Made by a program: the position numbers and the translations under genes. A stretch of DNA of 64,000 nt from Verrucomicrobiia bacterium (GTDB lineage Bacteria > Verrucomicrobiota > Verrucomicrobiia > Verrucomicrobiales > DEV007), in NCBI GenBank assembly GCA_020439945.1, contig JAGRPB010000001.1, positions 1 to 64,000 of the forward strand, in the 5' to 3' direction. The first letter of the stretch is position 1. Each line of letters starts with the position of its first letter. Below the pieces are notes generated by a model. The model was not told the DNA's origin. It did not search any database and worked only from the letters and a program-made list of their open reading frames with translations. Of this stretch, positions 8,037 through 16,723 are shown piece after piece.

Positions 8037-8049
8037 TTTACAATGTAAA
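8037..8049. promoter_or_regulatory. Operator-like palindrome 2 (TTTAC-AAT-GTAAA)
   Basis: It has the same half-sites as palindrome 1. Counting the flanking C and G it is a 15-base palindrome at 8036-8050. It lies about 62 bases upstream of the cassette start, where a promoter is expected; the TACAAT inside it could serve as a -10 element. The AT-rich stretch 8005-8050 has two copies of TTGTATT. These are reading-level observations without experimental support. Confidence 0.5.
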
Positions 8050-8111
8050 GCCAGCCCCATTCGGGCTCTTTGGTTTCCCGCAAACACTCGCACCCTCATC
8101 GAAACGGAGAA

Positions 8112-11100
8112 ATGAAAACGCACTCCAAACCGATCACCCCCGGAAAATCCACCCCCCAGCGCCGCCGCGGCGTCGCCCTCCTGACCGTGCTGACCATCGT
8201 GTCGCTTTGCACGATTCTCGTGCTGACCTTCTTCCAGTTGGCGCAAAACGAGATGGTCGCCTCGAACAGTTACAACAATGGTCTCGAGGCGCAGCAGGTG
8301 GCGGAGCAGGCGGTGAATCTGGTGATTCGACAGATCCGGATGGCCACTTCATCCAATGAAAAAGCGTGGGCATCTCAGCCTGGCGCGATTCGCGTTTGGG
8401 ACGACAACGGAAAATTCGAGGCTGGTTACAAACTCTACTCCGATGACAACATGGTTGTCACCTCTGAGGCTCAACTGGTTACTCAAGACTATCCGGAATT
8501 GGCATTATGGGACACGAAACCCTGGAAGTTTGTGGACCTCAATGAACCGGTGGTTCGGGGGGACAAGGTTTACTATCCGATTGTCGATCCCACCGCGAGA
8601 GTGATTCCGAAATGGAACAAGCCCCTCGGCGATGACACTGAGGGAATCGAGGGGTTCTTCACTTATCCCGAAGATGGGGACAAGAACTCCCTCAAATTCC
8701 TGGCAAATCAGGAGATGGACCTTGGTCCAATGCAGTCGGCTTTGCGGGAAGTTGATCCTTCTGACAGAATCCCGCGAAAGCCGCTTCCAATGCCGGCTAC
8801 CTGGATTTATCAGCTCAAGGACGGGACGATCGGGTTCCTGGATGACAACAAGCGTTTTCAAGCTTCGGATGGCGGAGGGGGTGGTGCGACGGTGCAAAAT
8901 CCGATCGTGGCACGAGTCGCATTTTGGGCGGATGACGAAACCACCAAACTGAATCCCAACGTTCATGCGGGCGGGGCGGCATGGGGAACGCCCCTTGCCG
9001 GGGGAGATATCGATCGGGGGCTTGGAAAATTCCAACCCGCGCAGCACGAGTGGCAGCGCTACCCGGGGCACCCGGCCACCACCCATCTGGCTCCAGTGAT
9101 CGCGCCCGGCATCCCTGACATCACCTACAGCGCGGATACCATGGAATTGATCTTCGATCTGGTTCCTCGAGTTGTTGGGGGTGGTTCGATGTCGGGGACG
9201 ATCAAGGTTAATACCAAGGATGAGGCAGAAATGAACGGGCTCATTCCCGACAAAGATCGCCTCTATGCCTCTCTGGATGAGTTCCTCCTAGAGCCGGGGC
9301 CCAAAGGCCAGAGGGATGATTTTCGGGAGCCCAACATATTTCCTGACCCCAACAATCGTTTTGGGCAATCCAAGAATGCCAAGGAAATGCAGGAACATCT
9401 GGAGCGTTCCAAATTTTTTCTCTCCGTGGTGAGCAAGGCTCCGGAAACGACGCTCTTCAACACGCCCAGAATCAGTATCTGGCCAACTCATTGGGATAAG
9501 GCGCCGAATCATTCCAGCCGGCATTTTACCGCGTTCGATAAGTTGATACGCTTCTGTGCTGAGATTGGTGGCGATCAGGCCAACCGCTATCAATATCATT
9601 TTCAGCGATTCAATGCCGACAGCACGACCGAGGATTACACCGAAATCAAACGTAACCGGGAGTTGATGGATTACCTGGATGATCTGACCAGCCGAAAGAT
9701 CCCGGGTTTTGGGAAATCCTTTGCTGGAAAGTATTCGACGGAAACGAGACGGCAGATCCTGACGGAAATCTTCGACTATATCCGGTCGACCGATCTTCAC
9801 GACGATACCCTTTACGTCGACAATTGGCGTGAAGCCTTTACTCCACCCAAAGAAAACTCGCGGGATGTGTATACCTACACCAATGGACGCATGAACGACA
9901 ATGGTGAACGGAGGACGCATAAAGGGCATGGGCAGGTGACGCCAATTGAAATCGATTTCAAGGGGACTCCCACCAAGGGGTTTGGCCGCTTCTATACCTT
10001 GTCGGAGATGGGCGTGGTCATCATCTGTTGCGCGGATGCGGGTCCCGGAGTGCAATTCTTCAAGGATCATCCGGACGAGCAAATCTTTCCCGATGATCCG
10101 CGTTCGAATTTGTCGAGAGACTACAATCAAAAGCTCGCCATGAGTGTCGATCCCGAGGAAATCCGTCGGTTACGGATGGATTTGATGCTCGGGGGCGAGG
10201 GAATGTTGGCCAATCCGGGCACCAGTGTTTATGGCGGCGGAAAAGTCGAGGAGGTTGGTTCCATACCCTCCGCCGGAAATACCCTTTGGAACGAAAAGGT
10301 GCTCACCAGCCGTGAGTACGCCCAGATCGAAAAATACCAGGCGAGCAATATTCCGCCACTTCCAACCATTTCGCTCGACTTGATCAGGCAGTCCTATCGG
10401 CATCCGGAAACCAGCAGTCTTCCGGCTTGGTTGATGGAATTCCGGGACGTTGCGGATTTCTGGGACATCGACAAGAAGCCGCTTCCGGATTTCACGGAGT
10501 TGGGATTGGCGTTCTTCGAGAACAAGCTTCTGGACAAGGACAATTGGAATTATCAGTTGGCGTGGCTTGATTCGGGGGCCAATCCATCAAACAAATTCAG
10601 TTTTGAAGGAAATCCTGCAATCACTCGATTGCAGCCGGGGCAGCAACTGCTGCAGGCGGCTTTGGTTTGGAACATGTTTTGCCCCAGCGTGGGGTGGGTC
10701 CCGATCAACGTGGACATGATGTTGGACATCGCGATCAACGGGATGCGTTTCCAATCCGCCACCGGACCTGTCGAAATTGGCGCCGGCGCGTCCCTGCCCT
10801 CTTCTTTGAGCAACCAGCCGAGTGAGTATGCCTGGGCTTCCAATCGGCAGGAAGTGACTTGGCACGATCGACACTACGGCGGAATGAAGCCTTTCACCTA
10901 CTTCATGACGGCGAACAGCGACGTGGGTGGTACTCGAGTGACTGGATCGAATATTTACTCGGAATACTGGCCCGAGCAGACGAATCCATCATATCCTCCC
11001 GGAATTGGAAGAAACGGTCGGGTCTCTCCCGTTGACTATAACTTTGAAAATGGTCCCCAAGGCAAGAAGCAGTTCAATCGCTATTTCTGGGTTACCAAGC

Positions 11101-12959
11101 CTTTTGTGGTGAACAACTACTCGGTGTTCATGAACAATGGAACGGTCGACATGAATATCTATGCCTCGGGTTGGAACAATCGAGAAGAGGCGCACTCAGA
11201 CGGAACCGGGGTGGAGTGGAGCGCCTCGCAGGCCAGTGATGCGCAGTTGGTTCAATCAATTTCCGTTCCTTTCGACAGCTTCACGGTGAAAGCGCCGAAA
11301 TTGGCGAGTGGTCGGGAAACTTACATTAATGACGTGGGGGGGCAGGCTCCTGGGAAAACCGGTCCGATGGAGTATTGGTCCCTCACCAACGATGGCGCCA
11401 ACCCCAACGTAGCCAGTCGCGGCCGGATGGCCAAAATCAATGGGCATCAAGGAGGTCTGTTCTCCGCCGGAGACGTCGTTAAATCGGTGGGAATCCGACA
11501 CGGGGACGTCAGGGTCGCGGCGACCCGTCGCGTCATTGCGGCAAATGACGGATTGTATGCCAAACATGTCCGTTATGATGATCCAAACGAGCGAATGGCT
11601 CATGAATTCATGACCACGCCTGGGTGGGGATTTCCCGGGACCGACCTCTCGGACCGCTCTCGTTGGCTGGTCGATTCTCCGGACTCGAGATTTAAATATC
11701 ATTCTCAACGGACGCCAACCTTGATGTATTCGGATAGATCCAGAGAGGTTCAACTGTTTGGTGATTTTGACAGCGGCATGGGAAATTCCATCGATGGTCC
11801 CTATATCAACAAGCCAGACGAGGGGAACATCCATTCCTTGTTCAATCGAACCGATCCCACTGCGACAGGCTTGGGGCTTTGGGATCTGATGCGGGATTAT
11901 GGCGATTTTCCCTACTTCGTCAGGGATTATATTCATGAGTCAGGCACTCCTGCCTATTTCTCGCCCAATCGAATCATTGCTTCGCCGGTTCAATTCGGTT
12001 CGCTATCGGTTGGGAGTAATGAGGCTTGGAATGGCATGTCCGGTCGTCCGTGGACAACGCTTTTGTTTCGTCCCGATGTCGATGGGGGTATTTACACCAG
12101 TCACCCGGGGTCGTCGCGAGGTGGCGCCGTAATTCCGGATCACCTCCTGCTCGATCTGTTCTGGATGCCGGTGGTAGAGCCGTATGCCATCAGTGAACCG
12201 CTGGCGACGAGTGGGAAGGTGAATTTAAACTACCAAATCCTTCCCTATCATCATATCAAGCGCAACACGGCCATCAGAGGAGTATTCAAATCAGAGTACA
12301 TGCTATGTGTTCCGAACAGTCACACGAATGATTACAAAGTTGGATTTGGAAGGGGGATTGGCTATCATTGGCGAGATCACCCCTTTGACGGATCTCTCCA
12401 GAAGAAAAGTCTGAGGACGCTGATCCTGGAGGATAAAACCCTCTATCAATTCGAAAAGCGATTTTCGCAGAACGAGATCTTCAAATCCGCTTCTGAGATC
12501 TGTGATATCTATCTGATTCCGCAAGAAGTTTCGAAACGGATGGGATTCGGAGGGAGTGGGGGTTCCATTCAAACCACCGATTTCACCAACAAGACTCCCG
12601 AACAAGCGGTGCAGGCGATGAAGGACGGAAGTTATTGGAGTGATCATGCGGCTGTCGGTGATAATGGCAAGGAGCGTCCCTATTCGGACATTTACGGGCG
12701 CATTACGACGAAATCGAACGCCTACAAAGTTCACTACCGCGCCCAGATTCTCCGGAAGGCGAAAGGGACTACTCCCGATGTGTGGAATTCGGATGTGGAT
12801 CAGGTGGTGGCGGAATATCGCGGATCTTCAGTGGTCGAAAGATATGTCGAGCCTGGGGATCCGGACATCCCGGATTATGCAACGCAGATTGGAACGCCGG
12901 AAACCATCGACCAGTTCTACAAGTTCAGGGTGGTGAATCCCACGCGCTTCTCTCCGTGA
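8112..12959 (+). CDS. Verru_Chthon cassette protein A: giant GspK/PilX-like pseudopilin
   Basis: I start at the ATG at 8112, preceded by GGAGA at 8106-8110, giving 1615 residues; an in-frame start at 8070 lacks a better site. A basic N-terminus (QRRRG) is followed by a single hydrophobic helix (ALLTVLTIVSLCTILVLTFF, about 21-40) and then an amphipathic helix, the layout of PilX/GspK-type pseudopilins. Position 5 after the Gly is not Glu, as in GspK-like minor pseudopilins. The rest is a very large extracytoplasmic region with no domain I recognise. With the next three genes it matches the set that TIGRFAMs calls Verru_Chthon cassette proteins A-D, known from Verrucomicrobium and Chthoniobacter. 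Function is unknown; it may cap a pseudopilus or present a large surface domain. Confidence 0.85.
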   Translation: MKTHSKPITPGKSTPQRRRGVALLTVLTIVSLCTILVLTFFQLAQNEMVASNSYNNGLEAQQVAEQAVNLVIRQIRMATSSNEKAWASQPGAIRVWDDNGKFEAGYKLYSDDNMVVTSEAQLVTQDYPELALWDTKPWKFVDLNEPVVRGDKVYYPIVDPTARVIPKWNKPLGDDTEGIEGFFTYPEDGDKNSLKFLANQEMDLGPMQSALREVDPSDRIPRKPLPMPATWIYQLKDGTIGFLDDNKRFQASDGGGGGATVQNPIVARVAFWADDETTKLNPNVHAGGAAWGTPLAGGDIDRGLGKFQPAQHEWQRYPGHPATTHLAPVIAPGIPDITYSADTMELIFDLVPRVVGGGSMSGTIKVNTKDEAEMNGLIPDKDRLYASLDEFLLEPGPKGQRDDFREPNIFPDPNNRFGQSKNAKEMQEHLERSKFFLSVVSKAPETTLFNTPRISIWPTHWDKAPNHSSRHFTAFDKLIRFCAEIGGDQANRYQYHFQRFNADSTTEDYTEIKRNRELMDYLDDLTSRKIPGFGKSFAGKYSTETRRQILTEIFDYIRSTDLHDDTLYVDNWREAFTPPKENSRDVYTYTNGRMNDNGERRTHKGHGQVTPIEIDFKGTPTKGFGRFYTLSEMGVVIICCADAGPGVQFFKDHPDEQIFPDDPRSNLSRDYNQKLAMSVDPEEIRRLRMDLMLGGEGMLANPGTSVYGGGKVEEVGSIPSAGNTLWNEKVLTSREYAQIEKYQASNIPPLPTISLDLIRQSYRHPETSSLPAWLMEFRDVADFWDIDKKPLPDFTELGLAFFENKLLDKDNWNYQLAWLDSGANPSNKFSFEGNPAITRLQPGQQLLQAALVWNMFCPSVGWVPINVDMMLDIAINGMRFQSATGPVEIGAGASLPSSLSNQPSEYAWASNRQEVTWHDRHYGGMKPFTYFMTANSDVGGTRVTGSNIYSEYWPEQTNPSYPPGIGRNGRVSPVDYNFENGPQGKKQFNRYFWVTKPFVVNNYSVFMNNGTVDMNIYASGWNNREEAHSDGTGVEWSASQASDAQLVQSISVPFDSFTVKAPKLASGRETYINDVGGQAPGKTGPMEYWSLTNDGANPNVASRGRMAKINGHQGGLFSAGDVVKSVGIRHGDVRVAATRRVIAANDGLYAKHVRYDDPNERMAHEFMTTPGWGFPGTDLSDRSRWLVDSPDSRFKYHSQRTPTLMYSDRSREVQLFGDFDSGMGNSIDGPYINKPDEGNIHSLFNRTDPTATGLGLWDLMRDYGDFPYFVRDYIHESGTPAYFSPNRIIASPVQFGSLSVGSNEAWNGMSGRPWTTLLFRPDVDGGIYTSHPGSSRGGAVIPDHLLLDLFWMPVVEPYAISEPLATSGKVNLNYQILPYHHIKRNTAIRGVFKSEYMLCVPNSHTNDYKVGFGRGIGYHWRDHPFDGSLQKKSLRTLILEDKTLYQFEKRFSQNEIFKSASEICDIYLIPQEVSKRMGFGGSGGSIQTTDFTNKTPEQAVQAMKDGSYWSDHAAVGDNGKERPYSDIYGRITTKSNAYKVHYRAQILRKAKGTTPDVWNSDVDQVVAEYRGSSVVERYVEPGDPDIPDYATQIGTPETIDQFYKFRVVNPTRFSP

Positions 12960-12980
12960 TTCATTGGAAGGCATCCGATT

Positions 12981-13598
12981 ATGAAATTATCCTCCACAAT
13001 AAGAAAAGGCGCCACCGGAAGGTCCCGGGGCTTCAGTTTGGTCGAGGTGACTCTGGCGATCGGAATCACCGCCATCGCTCTCGTCTCGCTGATGGGAATG
13101 CTCCCGAAGGGGATGAAAACGCTGCAAAAGGCGAATGATGAGGCCGTGATGGGGCGGATTCACCAGCAAATCCTTGGAGAGCTGCAACTGACACCGTGGG
13201 AATCGGGTGGTGGCGGGGGGATGTCGCCGTTGGATTCCATGGATAAGACGGTCAGGTTCTACGACGATCAGGGGATTGAATTGCCCGATTCAGAGAAGGG
13301 TTCATTCAGTCATGTCTACACGGCGCGCATTACGATCGCTCGGTCAGGTGTGACTCTCCCCAGTAGTGTCGGCGGGGGAAGGCACCATGGAGTGACCATG
13401 CCTGGAGAAACTTCCGCAGGCGTTGGGGGAGATCCTGACAAGATCATGCGGTTGGTGATTGTGGAGGTAACGGGAATTACGGATCCTCGTTTTTTGGGTG
13501 GACTCCCTTTGAGTTTTGACATGAGTGAATATACCCATGCTATTGCAACCTACCGCACGATGGTCGTGAAGATGGGGCAGCAGTTCGGAAACTCGTGA
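12981..13598 (+). CDS. Verru_Chthon cassette protein B: type IV prepilin-like
   Basis: The 205-residue protein carries a class III (prepilin) signal: basic leader, cleavage after Gly17 before FSLVEVTLAIGI, with Glu at +5 of the mature protein (Glu22). A good ribosome site GGAAGG lies at 12966-12971, 9 bases before the ATG, and the gene starts 21 bases after cassette A. After the helix the globular part has a Gly-rich loop (GGGGG, about 77-81) and an immunoglobulin-like beta-rich section. It resembles GspI-like minor pseudopilins in size and layout. Cleavage requires a PilD-type peptidase, which is not encoded in the window. Confidence 0.88.
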   Translation: MKLSSTIRKGATGRSRGFSLVEVTLAIGITAIALVSLMGMLPKGMKTLQKANDEAVMGRIHQQILGELQLTPWESGGGGGMSPLDSMDKTVRFYDDQGIELPDSEKGSFSHVYTARITIARSGVTLPSSVGGGRHHGVTMPGETSAGVGGDPDKIMRLVIVEVTGITDPRFLGGLPLSFDMSEYTHAIATYRTMVVKMGQQFGNS

Positions 13599-13628
13599 TT
13601 CGCTATCCCGAGCGATTTGAATCAGGCG

Positions 13629-14675
13629 ATGAAAAAGAAAAATTCAAAATCATCAGGAAAGCTTGGCTTTACCTTGATTGAGTTGTTGGTCGCAATGTCG
13701 ATATTGTCGATTTTGCTCTTACTGTTATCCCAACTGCTGGATCAGGTACAAAAGACTTGGAACTATTCGGAAGGGCGCGTGTCTCAATTTCGAGAAGCGC
13801 GGGTCGCCTTTGACATTATTACCAAGAATCTATCCCAAGCTTCGCTGAATACCTATTGGGATTATGAGTACAAGAACAATCTGGTTTACCGCTACAAGCG
13901 CCAGAGTGAATTGCATTTCCTGACTTTGGATGGCAAGCAATTGAGTCGAGATGCTGGTAGAAATGGGGGAGTGGATGGCGATGTCGTGGGGAAGGCAATA
14001 TTCTTTCAGGCACCTTTGGGTGTTTCCAATGTGTATAGAAATTTAAACAACCTGTTTGTGGCCAGAGGTTACTATCTCGTTTTCGGGAATGATGACCGTT
14101 TCAAGCCCAGCATCATTGATTCAGCGGAAACAAATCGCTTCCGCCTGATGGAATATCGGCCACCTGCTGAACTCAATCAGATTTACATCGATGGCGACGA
14201 AGAACGTAAGGATGGGCGAGCTCCGGTCTACGATAAGTGGTATTGCTATGAAATGCCGAAATACAGTACGCCGCTTGCGGAGAATATCGTGGGGTTTGTG
14301 GTTGCTCCGAGAGACACGTTGATCAACGCCGGTGAGGCGCGCCGCAATACTTTCAGTCGAATCGCCAGTGATTACAACTTCGACTCGAACGAGCATACCG
14401 ACCCGAGATTTGTGCAACAGGTTCCGCCGCTTGTTCAGGTCACGCTGGTAGCGATCGACGAGGCGAGCGCTATTCGCCTGGAGGCGGAGAATCAAGACGT
14501 GATGCCGGATCTAGGTATTGATCGGCTCTTCTTCAATACGGGTCAATTCGATGAAGATGTTGAGAAACTGGAAGAAGAACTTTCTGGCAGAAACATCAGT
14601 CACCGGGTCTTTAGCACGTTGGTGTCGATACGGAGCTCGAAATGGAGCACGTACGTTCCAAGTGCGCCAAACTAA
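13629..14675 (+). CDS. Verru_Chthon cassette protein C: GspJ-like pseudopilin
   Basis: I prefer the ATG at 13629 (348 residues); a TTG at 13617 would add four residues. The prepilin site is Gly13 before FTLIELLVAMSILS, with Glu18 at +5. The helix is followed by QVQKTWNY... and a beta-rich domain, the layout of GspJ-like minor pseudopilins. It follows protein B by 30 bases. The coding sequence is markedly AT-rich (25 G+C in the 60 bases 13861-13920). It is probably co-transcribed with A, B and D, and the set may form the tip complex of a dedicated pseudopilus. Confidence 0.87.
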   Translation: MKKKNSKSSGKLGFTLIELLVAMSILSILLLLLSQLLDQVQKTWNYSEGRVSQFREARVAFDIITKNLSQASLNTYWDYEYKNNLVYRYKRQSELHFLTLDGKQLSRDAGRNGGVDGDVVGKAIFFQAPLGVSNVYRNLNNLFVARGYYLVFGNDDRFKPSIIDSAETNRFRLMEYRPPAELNQIYIDGDEERKDGRAPVYDKWYCYEMPKYSTPLAENIVGFVVAPRDTLINAGEARRNTFSRIASDYNFDSNEHTDPRFVQQVPPLVQVTLVAIDEASAIRLEAENQDVMPDLGIDRLFFNTGQFDEDVEKLEEELSGRNISHRVFSTLVSIRSSKWSTYVPSAPN

Positions 14676-14707
14676 GCGACTGCAGGACTTACCGATTAGA
14701 TTTTGAT

Positions 14708-15373
14708 ATGAGGAAGATTTTCGTTTCATCCTTGAGAAAGGACGGCTTCTCGTTGGTAGAGATGCTGATCGTATTGACAGTGTTGGGAATTCTGATGGCT
14801 CTCGCTGCGCCAAACCTTTTCACCTTGATGCAGTCGAGCACTCTCTCATCGGAAGGGAACCTGGTGCGGAACAAGTTGGCCCAAGCCCAGCAGTTGGCGC
14901 TTTCGAAGAACAGCGACATTGAGGTCAGGTTCTTCGAAATGGCAGATCCCAGCGCGGCCGAGCAGGAAGATGAATTCCGAGGCTTTCAGTTTTTCCAGTT
15001 TAATGATCTGGGGAAACTTATGCCGATATCGAAGTTCTATCGAATCAAGCCACCTGTGGTCATCAGCAAAGAACAAAGCACGCTCCTGAATCCTGGGAGC
15101 AATAAGGACGCGGAAGGCAAAGAATACGGGTTCCTCTCGCCAAGCGAGGGAACGTATCCGGTGCCGGTGGGGGATGATCAGATCGACGCAACTTATATTT
15201 CCTTTCGTTTTCGACCAGATGGATCGACGGATCTGCCGGGACGGACCGGTTCGGACGACACGTGGTATCTGACTTTGTTGCAAGGTGATAATCCGAGGGG
15301 CGAATTGCCGGCCAATTATTACATCGTTCAGTTGGATGCCTTCAATGGCCGGGTCAGTGTTTTCCGGCCATGA
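14708..15373 (+). CDS. Verru_Chthon cassette protein D: GspH-like pseudopilin
   Basis: The ATG at 14708 places the prepilin motif at the expected distance: Gly13 before FSLVEMLIVLTVLGILMA, with Glu18 at +5. The frame extends upstream to 14642, but that part overlaps gene C and is not needed. After the helix the protein (221 residues) has a GspH-like N-terminal region (AAPNLFTLMQ ... ARNKLAQAQQLALSKN type, about 33-62) and ends in a beta-strand motif (NGRVSVFRP). The stop overlaps the next gene's start (ATGA at 15370), so translation is probably coupled. Confidence 0.87.
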   Translation: MRKIFVSSLRKDGFSLVEMLIVLTVLGILMALAAPNLFTLMQSSTLSSEGNLVRNKLAQAQQLALSKNSDIEVRFFEMADPSAAEQEDEFRGFQFFQFNDLGKLMPISKFYRIKPPVVISKEQSTLLNPGSNKDAEGKEYGFLSPSEGTYPVPVGDDQIDATYISFRFRPDGSTDLPGRTGSDDTWYLTLLQGDNPRGELPANYYIVQLDAFNGRVSVFRP

Positions 15374-16656
15374 ATGACAGGCATCCATCGAAGATCCATG
15401 CCGGGTTCCGTAGGGGTGTCGGCTGTCGGATTGGAATCGCGGCACCACCGTACTTGTTGTCACTGGTTTTGTTTTTTTGGTCGATCGGCTCGATCAACCT
15501 GTTTTCGGTTCCTTTGAAAGGTGCGAATGGCAAGGTGGTGGATTTTGTTGGGATTAAATCGGGAGGACCCGATGGACTGAAGGTCCAACTGGTGGAAGAT
15601 GGCGATTCGGTAGACGTTCCCTGGGAGAAGTTTGACCTCGAGTCCCTGAAAAACGACCAGCCTGTGATTTTTAAAGCCTACGAAGCTTCAAAAGGTGGGG
15701 AAACAACGGTTCTCGATCTGGGTTCTTTCAAGCCGAACACTCCGAGCCCGTCGGCAAAGAACATGTCGAAGGGCGATGGACAAGGGGGATTGTTTGATCC
15801 GACGGGATGGGGAGAGTTGAAAGTGGGCGGCGGCAGGTTTGTGATGCAACTGCCTGAGGGAGACCCGAAAGGAGTGCTCTTGGTTTCAGTGGGAATAGAT
15901 GGGCGTTCCAGTCGTTATGTCGGTCGAGGCAGATTTGGAAAATGGGCTGAGTATTTTGAAAAATTCCAGTTTGCGGTGATGTCGTATGACTTTCCGATGT
16001 CGCGGGATTCCGGGGGAGCGGGAAAAGGCTATTTTCAGCCTGGGAACGCAAGTTTTGAAGCAACGATCGATGCGATAGCAAAGTTTGGAAGCCATCCCAG
16101 ATTTGCGAATGCGGAAAAGATCCCGATCGCGCTGTATGGTTTCGACGTTCCCGGTGCTGCATTCGCTTTCAATTTTGCCCAAAAATATCACGAGCGGGTT
16201 TTGGCGGCAGTGGTTGCAAAGGGGGCCTTTTACTCCAATGCCCTTTCTGCTGAGTCAGTGAAGGTGCCGCTTCTTTTGATTTCCGGGGAAAACGATATTG
16301 AAGTGAAAAGCTGGAAACCTGAAAACACCATGGAGGTCGTGTATCCCCAAGGCAGGGAATTGGGAGCCAATTGGGTTTATGCCAGAGAGCCTCGCGCAGG
16401 CAGCGGTGAAACGATGCTTTCAATGGGGTTCGCCAAGTTGTTTTTGCAGCGCATGATTCTTGCCAGACTAACACCAACGGGTGAAGTGAAGTCATTGGAT
16501 TCCGAAGATTCCTGGATCGGAAATCTGGAGACTTTTGAAATCGGTCGTCGGGAAGGATCCGAAACTCTGTCGCAGGAGTTGACGTGGCTTCCTAACGGGG
16601 AAATTGCCAAGGCTTGGGCAAATTTTTGTCAGGGGATAGACTTGGAGGGAGAGTGA
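15370..16656 (+). CDS. Membrane-anchored SHD1-like / degenerate alpha/beta-hydrolase protein of the cassette
   Basis: This 428-residue protein starts at an ATGA overlap with cassette D, so it belongs to the cassette transcript. A hydrophobic segment at about 25-45 is a signal or anchor. Residues 48-100 resemble the SHD1-type beta-barrel found in PVC secreted proteins (LKGANGKVVDFVGI ... VPWEKFDLESL). Residues 145-385 look like an alpha/beta hydrolase related to PHB-depolymerase-like esterases, but the expected nucleophile elbow GxSxG is replaced by GFDVPGAA, so the catalytic Ser is absent. An Asp there could act as nucleophile, as in dehalogenases, but a non-catalytic binding role is equally possible. 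I know of no characterised homologue. Confidence 0.75.
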   Translation: MNDRHPSKIHAGFRRGVGCRIGIAAPPYLLSLVLFFWSIGSINLFSVPLKGANGKVVDFVGIKSGGPDGLKVQLVEDGDSVDVPWEKFDLESLKNDQPVIFKAYEASKGGETTVLDLGSFKPNTPSPSAKNMSKGDGQGGLFDPTGWGELKVGGGRFVMQLPEGDPKGVLLVSVGIDGRSSRYVGRGRFGKWAEYFEKFQFAVMSYDFPMSRDSGGAGKGYFQPGNASFEATIDAIAKFGSHPRFANAEKIPIALYGFDVPGAAFAFNFAQKYHERVLAAVVAKGAFYSNALSAESVKVPLLLISGENDIEVKSWKPENTMEVVYPQGRELGANWVYAREPRAGSGETMLSMGFAKLFLQRMILARLTPTGEVKSLDSEDSWIGNLETFEIGRREGSETLSQELTWLPNGEIAKAWANFCQGIDLEGE

Positions 16657-16723
16657 AGGGAATCTGCTTGTCGATGTTCTGACGATATCGGGTAGATCGA
16701 CTTTTCTCCGAATTTGTCGAAAT

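Noticed and set aside
8070-8111. Upstream start for cassette protein A
   Set aside because: The ATG at 8112 has a GGAGA ribosome site close by, and the extension carries no feature.
13617-13628. TTG start for cassette protein C
   Set aside because: The ATG at 13629 gives a normal prepilin leader and needs no rare start codon.
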